DNA of 47,118 nucleotides from DATJSN01 sp035504095. GTDB lineage: Bacteria; Planctomycetota; Phycisphaerae; WQYP01. The stretch lies in the NCBI GenBank assembly GCA_035504095.1, contig DATJSN010000040.1:1-47118 (forward strand). The letters are read 5' to 3'. This document shows positions 37,012 through 44,264 of the stretch, piece by piece. Both the position numbers and the translations under genes were made by a program. Under the pieces are notes generated by a model. The model worked only from the letters and a program-made list of their open reading frames with translations, was not told the DNA's origin and did no database searches. Numbering within the stretch: the stretch's first letter is position 1; each line of letters begins with the position of its first letter.

Positions 37012-37053
37012 TACGTATAAAATAATTTTAACTATACGTAAGACCCAAATCAA
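37012..37053 (-). promoter_or_regulatory. vapBC promoter with overlapping inverted-repeat operator
   Basis: On the minus strand a -35 TTGATT lies about 17 bp before a -10 TAAAAT, reading towards vapB. The perfect 8-bp inverted repeat TACGTATA (37012-37019) and TATACGTA (37033-37040) brackets the -10 region. Centres are 21 bp apart, about two helical turns on one face. Each arm contains the palindrome TACGTA. This fits an operator for a ribbon-helix-helix antitoxin dimer pair. Confidence 0.6.
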
Positions 37054-37591
37054 GCGAGAGCAACAATGAGCCATCTTTCCCCTCAACTCTCCATTCTGCC
37101 AAATCAATTCCGTGGTTACATTTTTTTCTCAATTTTTGGCCTTCTAAGCGCAACAACGTAACAAAGGCTTATTTTATAGAGTATTTCACACTTTCTGATC
37201 CGTAACATGATTAGTGCTTGTTGCGCCTTTAAGAGTGGAGGAAACATCTATATTTTCAGGGGTTGTTGCGCTGTAGCGGTTAGATTTTTCCTGCTATAGT
37301 CCAGAAAGCACAGCAGAACGATCCACAGAGAACAACGAAGGGTACAGGCCACAGGCCATAGGCCATGGTTTTTAACCACCCTTCGACGTAGCTCAGGCCA
37401 GGCAAAACGACACCACGACACAGCGGAGAGGATAGGGAATAGTGCCGCGAGGCCACCCGTTGATATTTACTTGTCAAAGAACCGGCTTTAAGAGCCTTTA
37501 TACTGAATAGGGAAACCAACCCCCACGGCGCGGCACGGCGCATTCCGCGCCGAGAACAGGTGAAAGTGGATCAGGCGAACAGTGGAGCAAA

Positions 37592-37620
37592 TATGGATGT
37601 TCGCAAAATTGCGAACGCGC
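37592..37620. repeat. 29-bp palindromic interspersed repeat, copy 1
   Basis: Contains TTCGCAA and TTGCGAA, a 7-bp hairpin with a two-base AA loop. The 29-bp block recurs at 44078-44106 with one mismatch, which falls inside the hairpin. Confidence 0.8.
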
Positions 37621-37686
37621 GTGACGGCGCGACGAAGCCACGCCGAGAGAGTAGAACAGTGGATCAGGAGAGCAACAAAGGGAATA

Positions 37687-37720
37687 GGGTACAGGGCACA
37701 GTTCAAATCCTGTTGCCTCG
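37687..37720. repeat. 34-bp interspersed repeat, copy 1
   Basis: Matches 40935-40968 at 32 of 34 bases. Both copies contain ACAGTTCAAATCCTGT, which can form a stem around a TTCAAATC loop, reminiscent of a tRNA T-arm but with an 8-base loop. No tRNA body precedes either copy. Confidence 0.8.
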
Positions 37721-37825
37721 GGATTGTAGTAAAGCCAGCCTTCCCCCCAATGGTTAAAAACAGCTTATGATTTAAAATTTCTTGTCGGATTCAAATTTGG
37801 GCCGGTGTCTATTTAATAGAAACAA

Positions 37826-39637
37826 ATGTTGACCGACGCCGAACTACTGGGTTCATTCGTTCGCGACCGCTCAGAGGACGCATTCAAGACCTTGCTGGAT
37901 CGCCATCTGAAGCTGGTTTATGGAGCAGCGCTGCGCCAAGTAAATGACCCCGGCATAGCTGAAGACATCGCCCAGGGCGTGTTTATGGCGCTGGCCCGGA
38001 AAGCTCCGTCGCTGCAAGGCAGAGCAGCAACTCTCCCGGTCTGGCTCCTGACCGCTACTCGATTCGCTGTTTATAACACGCTCCGTAACCGCATGGTGCG
38101 CGCTCAATATGAGCAGAAAGCCGCTGTTATGAAAACACAATCTGCAACGTCCACCGATTCAAATGTCTTAAGGTCAATAATCGACGAAGCCCTGAATCGA
38201 CTTACTCCACCCGATCGCACAGCCATCGCGGCCTATTACCTGGAAAATCGCAACTTGCGGGAGGTCGGCGACATACTGACGGTATCGGAAGATGCCGCCC
38301 AAAAGCGCGTGAGCCGGGCGTTGGATCGCTTGCGTGAAGTCCTCGCCCGGCGCGGAATCGTGTGTCCGGCCGACGCTTTAGAAGCGAGCCTGCACCAGTA
38401 CGGCGCTGTTGCAATTCCCCCGATGCTTTTGACCGCCATTTTCAACGGAGTGTTTTCTCACGGAGGCATCCCAACCGCAGGCTCGGTTATTGCCCAACAC
38501 ATTTTGAAGAGATTGCTTTTGAAGAAGGTCGCGATTATTGCCTTAAGTACAATGGCCGTTGCCGCTGTTGCCGCGCCTGTTGCGCCAGTGGTTTATCGTG
38601 CCGCATTGGGGAATTCGAGCGTTATATACCCAGTGAGGGCAAGCACAACTGTTGGTTCCGGCACCACAGTCAATTCGGCTGCACAACCCGCCGATTCAGG
38701 AAATAATGATTATCAGCTTGGAATGCAAGCTTTTAATAAACAAGACTATCAGCAAGCTATGGTTTGGTTCCAAAAGGCCGCTGCGCTTGATAATTCTGAC
38801 GCGATGGATGGTATTGGTGTACTTTATCAAGACGGTCTTGGCGTATCCCATGATTCTCACCAGGCGATGACCTGGTATCAAAAGGGAGCGGAAGCGGGAA
38901 ATATAAACTCGATGATGCATCTCGCCATGATGTACGATTCAGGCGGGAAGAAGACCCGGGATTACGAACGAGCTTTTATTTGGTATCAAAAGGCCGCGGC
39001 ACTGGGTAATCCCCAGGCCATGTGTGAACTTGGTTTTCATTACGAGAATGGAATGGGTATACCTCAGGATAATCAGCAAGCAGAATATTGGTATCAAAAG
39101 GCTATCGCTATAGATCATTCTACCGCGATGGTCTCCATCGGCGATATTCATGCAGTGGCCTACGGCATGAGTCACAACAGGAATAAGCAGGCGCTTGAGC
39201 AGGCCATGGTTTGGTATCAGAAAGCTGCGGCTTTGGATAATTATCAAGCCATGATCAATATGGGGGATATCTATCAAAATCTACCAGCATTTGATGCCGA
39301 ATATGACACGGCTGGAGCAGAGCAACAGACTTATCAGCAAGCCATGGTCTGGTACCGGAAAGCTGCTGCCCTGGGCAGTGCTCGTGCCATGTTCAGCATC
39401 GGTATGCTCTACCAATACGGCGATGGTGTACCCCAAGACTATACGCATGCAATGGTTTGGTACCAAAAGGCCGCGGTTCTGGGCGATTCTAATGCCATGT
39501 ATAGCATTGGTTTGTTTTATTACAACGGCTATGGCGTGGTTCAGGATAACGCCAAAGCAAGGGAATGGCTTGAAAAAGCTTCACAATCTGGAAATCAATT
39601 CGCTCAGGCCAAACTCGCCAGTATGCCCACAAAATAA
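37826..39637 (+). CDS. ECF sigma factor fused through a membrane helix to Sel1 repeats
   Basis: 603 residues from ATG 37826. Sigma region 2 covers about residues 5-95 (LLDRHLKLVYGAALRQ, IAEDIAQGVFMALARKA) and sigma region 4 about 118-178 (LTPPDRTAIAAYYLENRNLREVGDILTV, helix-turn-helix, QKRVSRALDRLREVL). A linker follows, then a predicted membrane helix at 234-257 (KVAIIALSTMAVAAVAAPVAPVVY). From about 294 to the end there are about eight Sel1 repeats (AMVWYQKAAALDN...AM type, about 36 residues each). Sel1 solenoids bind protein partners. The layout suggests a membrane-tethered sigma factor whose repeat domain lies across the membrane and controls it, in place of a separate anti-sigma. That control is inference. 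The sigma and Sel1 domains themselves are clear. Confidence 0.88.
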   Translation: MLTDAELLGSFVRDRSEDAFKTLLDRHLKLVYGAALRQVNDPGIAEDIAQGVFMALARKAPSLQGRAATLPVWLLTATRFAVYNTLRNRMVRAQYEQKAAVMKTQSATSTDSNVLRSIIDEALNRLTPPDRTAIAAYYLENRNLREVGDILTVSEDAAQKRVSRALDRLREVLARRGIVCPADALEASLHQYGAVAIPPMLLTAIFNGVFSHGGIPTAGSVIAQHILKRLLLKKVAIIALSTMAVAAVAAPVAPVVYRAALGNSSVIYPVRASTTVGSGTTVNSAAQPADSGNNDYQLGMQAFNKQDYQQAMVWFQKAAALDNSDAMDGIGVLYQDGLGVSHDSHQAMTWYQKGAEAGNINSMMHLAMMYDSGGKKTRDYERAFIWYQKAAALGNPQAMCELGFHYENGMGIPQDNQQAEYWYQKAIAIDHSTAMVSIGDIHAVAYGMSHNRNKQALEQAMVWYQKAAALDNYQAMINMGDIYQNLPAFDAEYDTAGAEQQTYQQAMVWYRKAAALGSARAMFSIGMLYQYGDGVPQDYTHAMVWYQKAAVLGDSNAMYSIGLFYYNGYGVVQDNAKAREWLEKASQSGNQFAQAKLASMPTK

Positions 39638-39761
39638 CAATCGCATTTTGATTAACTCCTCTACCCCTCGACAACGGTTATTATACCACCCCGATCTGAG
39701 GGCGTTGGCGTGGGGGCGCAAGGCTGTCATCGTGTGTCCTAAGCCGCGTCGCAGGGCCTGC

Positions 39762-39780
39762 CCTGAGTAAGATCGAAAGG
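39762..39780. repeat. CCTGAG/CTCAGG-type short intergenic repeat
   Basis: CCTGAGTAAGATCGAAAGG, a degenerate inverse of the elements CCTTCGACGTAGCTCAGG (37379-37396) and CCTTCGACGGGCTCAGG (44220-44236). Three copies in 7 kb, all outside genes. Confidence 0.55.
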
Positions 39781-39853
39781 TATCGTTGTGATAAATAATC
39801 TGTATTAATCTGCGGATCGGTTTTCAACTCTCTATTTTCCAGACGCAGCCCGA

Positions 39854-39901
39854 CGGTCGCACGATTCAAGACAATTACGCGAATAGAGCAGGGGATCAGG
39901 A
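39854..39901. repeat. 48-bp interspersed repeat, copy 1
   Basis: Matches 42117-42164 at 44 of 48 bases. It contains CGGTCGCACGATTCAAGACA and a later GAATAGAGCAG segment. Copy 1 lies just beyond the end of the membrane gene at 39915. Copy 2 begins 6 bases after the RDD gene stop. Confidence 0.8.
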
Positions 39902-39914
39902 AAACAAATTTATG

Positions 39915-40538
39915 CTAGTGGATCGTAAAGGGGGGTAGATCGTCGTCAGCCTCTTTCCACATTCTATCCTTGCTACTAAACTCCATTGGTGCTGGTCCTC
40001 CGGCCCAGCCAGCCGGTTCGTCCTCATATACAAAATAGAATTCTTGTCCATCGGAAGAATAGCCGCCATCATCCCGCAGAAGAAAAGGCGGTTCACCCAA
40101 TAAGGAAACAGGAAGCGCCAAAGGATAGGAACCGTTCTGAATTTTGATTTTATCGAGAATGGGCGCAGCATGGGCTACATAGCTGCGCACAGAATAATTA
40201 TTCCAATCATCTATAACAGAACCCATCATATAAAAAACGAAAATGGATATAGTGAACGAGCAACAAATGACAACGGTCCAGCTAAGCCACGGCCAGATCT
40301 TTTTTCCGTCGATTAATCTTGTAAAAGCGATTGCCGCCACCAACAAAGAAATTGGAAAGGAGAAAAAGAACCCCTCCAGCGACAGAACAAAATTAAGAAA
40401 TAGGTCATCCTGAAATATAAAACCCATCAGCGCTCCAAACGAGAGAATGATGATGCTCAGAAACAGTTTCCCGTAGTCGGCTTCGGTCATCTTGAATTTC
40501 TTGAAGAAAAAAGTCATGGAATGAATTATATCAGACAT
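39915..40538 (-). CDS. Membrane protein of unknown function with pilin-like tail segment
   Basis: Start uncertain: in-frame ATGs at 40580, 40538 and 40517 and a TTG at 40595 all lack a good SD. I give 40538 (about 207 residues). At least three membrane helices are visible (LFLSIIILSFGALMGFIF; FFFSFPISLLVAAIAF; TVVICCSFTISIFVFYMMG). A soluble C-terminal part follows with the segment ILDKIKIQNGSYPLALP and a later YSSDGQEFYFVYEDE, which resembles the small soluble domains seen after pilin-like helices. I do not recognise the family. It converges with the sigma-Sel1 gene. Confidence 0.55.
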   Translation of the reverse strand: MSDIIHSMTFFFKKFKMTEADYGKLFLSIIILSFGALMGFIFQDDLFLNFVLSLEGFFFSFPISLLVAAIAFTRLIDGKKIWPWLSWTVVICCSFTISIFVFYMMGSVIDDWNNYSVRSYVAHAAPILDKIKIQNGSYPLALPVSLLGEPPFLLRDDGGYSSDGQEFYFVYEDEPAGWAGGPAPMEFSSKDRMWKEADDDLPPFTIH

Positions 40539-41124
40539 GGTAGAGAGAATTTCGCTACGTATCAATTTCAGAAATCGCATTGATAAGAAGTTCAATGGGT
40601 GCGGAAGTATGTACTTGAGTAAAGGCTGAACTATCCTACATGAAGGCGTAATATCTAACTTGTTGGTGGACGGCGTTTTTTAAATAAATACCAACAGATA
40701 AACACTATTAGTGATCCATACCAAAAAAAATCAATTACGTTACCGATAGTCATTGTGTCGGCAATCAATTCCGTTTACCCCGTTTGCGTATCTCCGGTTT
40801 GAGCCAGCCCGATTTAGGACGTTTCTTGGCCAGAGGGGATTATACCCAGCCAATTATTCGAATTAAAATAACGTCATCGGGACAGGTGAAAGTTGAGCAG
40901 GTGATCAGAAGAACAACGAAGAGAATAGCTGACAGGGTACAGAGAACAGTTCAAATCCTGTTGCCTCGATACCTTGAAGCTATCATGACCAATATGATTT
41001 GGGATAATGCCACAAACGAATTGCTATATTACCGTTTGCCAAACATAACATATGGGCTGCGCAAGATAATTGGCGACATTAATCAGCCATTATACAAATG
41101 GGAACTCCCACTTGGAGTACATTT
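40539..41124. other. Intergenic region with repeat copy, no gene seen
   Basis: Roughly 530-590 bp, AT-rich, between divergent genes. It contains the second copy of the 34-bp repeat (40935-40968) and, at 40884-40899, a relative of the ACAGGTGAAAGT segment that also occurs near 37554. An open frame from 40784 has no domain and lacks an SD, so I do not call it. Confidence 0.55.
40935..40968. repeat. 34-bp interspersed repeat, copy 2
   Basis: Pairs with 37687-37720, with two mismatches near its left end. AACAG and CTGTT flank a TTCAAATC loop, giving a 5-bp stem. Confidence 0.8.
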
Positions 41125-42111
41125 ATGAAATACCACGTCCAGATCGGCAAAACAATGAAGTCACAATTGCTGTCTATTGATGAAATAAAACAAAAACTTC
41201 AAACTGGGGAAGTGTCGTTAGACTCAAAATGTATGGGCGAGCAAGGCGGGTGGCATGAAGTCAAGGATATATTGGCGGTAGAAGAACAGAAGCCACAAGA
41301 AAATACCCAAGTCACGAATAAGCACACAGCACGCAATATCTTTTTAGGAATACTTTCGACTATATGCTTGGTAAATTTCATTGAGGAACCAAGACCAAGC
41401 AACCAAATTAAGTTAATCATAGTTGCCATCGCCTGTGTTACTACTGGCTGCATTCTCCTATACACGCTTGCTAAACGCACGAAGACACAAGCTGCAACTT
41501 CGTTAGCTGCATCTCCAACTGATCTCTTGAAATACGGAACTGTTTGGCAACGAACTTTCGGGGCACTGATAGATGATTTACTGCTCCTGCCGTTGGGATT
41601 GTTAATCCTTTGGCTGAATCATTTATCGAAGACAACCGCACTGATTGATATGGTGCCGATGGTCGCCATCTCGTTGGGCTATAACATTTATTGCAGTGGA
41701 CGTTTTGGACAGACGGTAGGCATGTGGTTGGAAGGCATTCGAATCGTGAAGGTTGATGGCCGTGCCATTGGTTGGCGCGAAGCATGGTTGAGAAGTTCGA
41801 TAAGAATTATTTTTGTTGTTCCCGACACAATTGCAGGCTTCATTGCTTTACTCAGCATACCTGATACAGCCTACTATGGCGTTGATTGGTGGCAACAGAC
41901 CTTAAATTTAGTTAAATATTATCCATGGTGGTATTTGATCTTACATAGGGCGGGGGGAATTTGGTTTGGATGTGATATTCTGGCCATAGTATTAAACAAG
42001 AAACGAAGAGCATTACATGATTTCATTGCCGGTACCATTGTCATTGTATTACCGAAGAAAGAACAAATCGCAAGTGCAGCAAATACTAGTGAAACGAAAC
42101 CACCGAAATAG
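41125..42111 (+). CDS. RDD-family membrane protein with GYF_2-like N-terminus
   Basis: About 328 residues from ATG 41125 (GGAG 7 bases upstream). The N-terminal ~60 residues (YHVQIGKTMKSQLLSIDEI, GEQGGWHEVKDIL) look like a GYF_2/DUF4339 peptide-binding module. Two membrane helices follow, and then an RDD domain with the signature WQRTFGALIDDLLLLPLG, GQTVGMWLEGIRIVKVDG and GWREAWLRSSIR, ending with RRALHDFIAGTIVIV. RDD proteins are multi-pass and sometimes transporters or envelope factors; the substrate is unknown. It stands alone between repeats and looks AT-rich. Confidence 0.8.
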   Translation: MKYHVQIGKTMKSQLLSIDEIKQKLQTGEVSLDSKCMGEQGGWHEVKDILAVEEQKPQENTQVTNKHTARNIFLGILSTICLVNFIEEPRPSNQIKLIIVAIACVTTGCILLYTLAKRTKTQAATSLAASPTDLLKYGTVWQRTFGALIDDLLLLPLGLLILWLNHLSKTTALIDMVPMVAISLGYNIYCSGRFGQTVGMWLEGIRIVKVDGRAIGWREAWLRSSIRIIFVVPDTIAGFIALLSIPDTAYYGVDWWQQTLNLVKYYPWWYLILHRAGGIWFGCDILAIVLNKKRRALHDFIAGTIVIVLPKKEQIASAANTSETKPPK

Positions 42112-42116
42112 CCTGG

Positions 42117-42164
42117 CGGTCGCACGATTCAAGACAATGAGCCGAATAGAGCAGAGGATCAGGA
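42117..42164. repeat. 48-bp interspersed repeat, copy 2
   Basis: Second copy of the 39854-39901 element, four mismatches. It starts 6 bases after the RDD stop codon and lies in the short convergent gap before the methylase gene. Confidence 0.8.
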
Positions 42165-42186
42165 GACCGAATCAGCGATTTGATGC

Positions 42187-43068
42187 TTATCTAATCCATT
42201 CCAGGTTTGTTCCGATTAGCAATTCGGTCATCCGAGCATGATGGGTATTCTTCATTGCAATGGGCACTACTTTGAAACTGTGCTCTCTCGCCAAGGATCG
42301 AACACTGGGGTCATCGTCATAGGTTAATAGGACATCTCCGGAAACACGGCTCGCTACTGTAAATAATTTTTTGTGATCTAAATGATGATGCACGTATAGT
42401 CGTGATCCGGCGCGTTTGCCGACTTCTCCCGCTGTGTAGGGTGGATCAATAAAGAATACGGCTTGTTTTTTATGACGGTGTGATTGGATAATATCGATTC
42501 CATCACCGTGTATAAAAGTGAATCTGTCCCTTATTTTAGAAATGTCTCTAATTCGTTTCGCTAAGGTCTCTGGATACCAGCGGGAGCGAATTCCTTTGCC
42601 ATTTTCTCCGGTCTTAATCAGAGCAGACCCTGGCGCTAGAATCCCACCATGATAAGTCCTATTTTTTAGGATAGCGCTGAATGCTTGTTCGCGAATCTCA
42701 CCATTTTCCTTGGATAGTTGGCTCCGCACATTTTCAATGGTTAATTTGAATGAAAGAATTCGATCAGCAAGCCAAGCCGCATCTGAACTTAACAACGTTT
42801 TCCATACGGCCGCAATTTGGGCGTCTAATTCAACGAGAATAACATGTTCGACTAATTCCTCGAATGCAGCTGTGAGGCCGACAATAGCACCACCCGCAAA
42901 TGGTTCGATCAAAAGAGAAGGGGGGCGCTCAAAACTCTTGAGCCATTGGCGAATCCGGGGAACAAGCCATGTTTTTCCGCCAGGATAGCGAAAGGGGCTG
43001 CGATGAGGAACAGACGCCACATTCACCACATGTTCCGTTGGCGGCAGCCCGAACATCGTGAGTTGCAT
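42187..43068 (-). CDS. D12-class DNA adenine methylase of a restriction-modification pair
   Basis: 293 residues from ATG 43068, which begins one base after the stop of the upstream nuclease gene; a TTG at 43083 would overlap it by 14 bp. Class alpha N6-adenine methylase features: FRYPGGKTWLVPRI near the N-terminus, LLIEPFAGGAIVGL for S-adenosylmethionine binding, and the catalytic FFIDPPYTAG (DPPY). The order PGGK, then target-recognition region, then DPPY is that of the D12/Dam group. It would protect host DNA from the partner nuclease. The recognition sequence cannot be read from the protein. Confidence 0.9.
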   Translation of the reverse strand: MQLTMFGLPPTEHVVNVASVPHRSPFRYPGGKTWLVPRIRQWLKSFERPPSLLIEPFAGGAIVGLTAAFEELVEHVILVELDAQIAAVWKTLLSSDAAWLADRILSFKLTIENVRSQLSKENGEIREQAFSAILKNRTYHGGILAPGSALIKTGENGKGIRSRWYPETLAKRIRDISKIRDRFTFIHGDGIDIIQSHRHKKQAVFFIDPPYTAGEVGKRAGSRLYVHHHLDHKKLFTVASRVSGDVLLTYDDDPSVRSLAREHSFKVVPIAMKNTHHARMTELLIGTNLEWIR

Positions 43069-43069
43069 A

Positions 43070-43936
43070 TTAGAGAGTCGCAATGATTGTCTCCGTATCT
43101 GGTGGATTCAGTTTTTCGTCCACTTTTGACTGAAGCATCCCCAAAAACTCCTTAATGTCTCCAGGATCGGACCGGGTAATTTTGTTTAAGCTTTCGTGAA
43201 ACTTCGTATATATGGTTTTGTGCCGCGTGAAAGTATAAACGTCCTTGGATTTATCTTTTTTGAGATCATAGATAAACCATGCAATATCAGCGACTGATGG
43301 ATCGACTTCCTCAAGACTTGGAAGTGTTTGGAAAAAGCCGCGATTAAGTGCTACGGCGGTTTTTTTCTTCCACTCTTTGAGAATTCCGCCCTTAAAAATT
43401 AGCTGAGGCGCAAGTCGCTTGCGAGACGATGAAAGATAGTCGGGGTTGGGATAATTTGGTCGACTGCTCCAATCCATTTTGCCGCGACCCTTTGGATTTT
43501 CCATGAAATATTCAAACGGGTTGCGAACATTGCCAGAAATGTAAACCGCCTGAACCTCAAGTGCTCCAAAATCAGTTATCTTGCCGCGTTCGTTGTAAGA
43601 ACAAAGAACTATGTCAATATTTCCAGCAGATTTATTATGAGCGTCCTTTAGGCGGACTTCTGTAAGCGTAGTCCACTTAGTTCCCTTTGGGAAGAAAAAC
43701 CCCGCGGCATCTTCTGCAATGATCCATTGTTCACGGAATCGAATCGGGCAGGTTATTACAATGTCGTTACCATCGAATATGCTGCATACGCCTAGCGGGT
43801 TGTTCGCCTTATCCTTTGTGCAATTCGGAACCTTGTTATTGAAAGGACAAAGCCTATTTTTTCGATAGCGTGCCGCCTCATCCGTATTATTGGTGATGGG
43901 GAAACCAAACACTTCAGCGAGAGGTTGTTTGGCCAT
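43070..43936 (-). CDS. NotI-family type II restriction endonuclease
   Basis: 288 residues from ATG 43936. Near the N-terminus, Cys30, Cys39, Cys51 and Cys63 lie in CPFNNKVPNCTKD and LGVCSI, matching the iron-binding Cys cluster of NotI-family enzymes. A PD-(D/E)xK-like core is suggested by Asp108 (GNIDIVLCSY) and Glu127-Val-Gln129 (ALEVQAVYISG). The FYMENP-like segment and a basic C-terminus follow. Known family members cut DNA at GC-rich sites. It is transcribed with the adjacent D12 adenine methylase, with a one-base gap. Catalytic residue assignment is by pattern and is tentative; the family call is firm. Confidence 0.85.
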   Translation of the reverse strand: MAKQPLAEVFGFPITNNTDEAARYRKNRLCPFNNKVPNCTKDKANNPLGVCSIFDGNDIVITCPIRFREQWIIAEDAAGFFFPKGTKWTTLTEVRLKDAHNKSAGNIDIVLCSYNERGKITDFGALEVQAVYISGNVRNPFEYFMENPKGRGKMDWSSRPNYPNPDYLSSSRKRLAPQLIFKGGILKEWKKKTAVALNRGFFQTLPSLEEVDPSVADIAWFIYDLKKDKSKDVYTFTRHKTIYTKFHESLNKITRSDPGDIKEFLGMLQSKVDEKLNPPDTETIIATL

Positions 43937-44264
43937 TCGAGCGTTCTTTCGAAATGAAAATTTTATCGTAGTTCAAACATTTTAAGCGATCATGCATTAT
44001 CAATGCATGAACCTCTGTAATTGAACAGGGTATATCTTTCGTAGCGGCATATCAAGCACAATTCCCACGATGTACCTTATGGATGTTCGCAAAATTGTGA
44101 ACGCGCAGTAGCGGCACTTGGGGTGCCGAGACGGGAGTCGGGAGTGTTGGCCCCGGGTTTCCACCACGGGGCTGTATTCCGGCAGGATAAACCTGCCGGC
44201 TCTCAATGCGATGGCACGCCCTTCGACGGGCTCAGGACGGAAGCGGAGCGTGCCTGCTACATTA
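43937..44264. other. Intergenic region with palindromic elements, no gene seen
   Basis: 328 bp between the restriction nuclease gene (minus) and nuoG (minus). It contains the second 29-bp palindromic repeat (44078-44106), a perfect stem CCGGCAGG / CCTGCCGG with a 5-base loop (44179-44199), and a CCTTCGACGGGCTCAGG element (44220-44236). The stem lacks a T-run on either side, so it is not called a terminator. Confidence 0.6.
44078..44106. repeat. 29-bp palindromic interspersed repeat, copy 2
   Basis: Same element as 37592-37620 with C changed to T in the right arm of the hairpin. Confidence 0.8.

Larger units (their letters stand above)
37054..37825. other. Repeat-rich intergenic region, no gene seen
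   Basis: About 770 bp with no supported coding region. It holds a 9-bp GCGCAACAA at 37148-37156 whose inverse TTGTTGCGC occurs at 37218-37226 and 37263-37271, a CCTTCGACGTAGCTCAGG element (37379-37396), a 29-bp palindromic element (37592-37620), and a 34-bp element shared with 40935-40968 (37687-37720). No promoter is assigned with confidence to the downstream sigma gene. Confidence 0.6.

Noticed and set aside
37687..37720. Possible tRNA 3' end
   Set aside because: The T-arm-like stem has an 8-base loop and no acceptor, D or anticodon arm precedes it. Treated as a repeat.
40784..41128. Open frame upstream of the RDD gene
   Set aside because: No SD and no domain; it contains the 34-bp repeat and overlaps the RDD start.
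44000..44206. Small minus-strand open frame between the nuclease and nuoG
   Set aside because: It spans palindromic repeats and has no recognisable domain.
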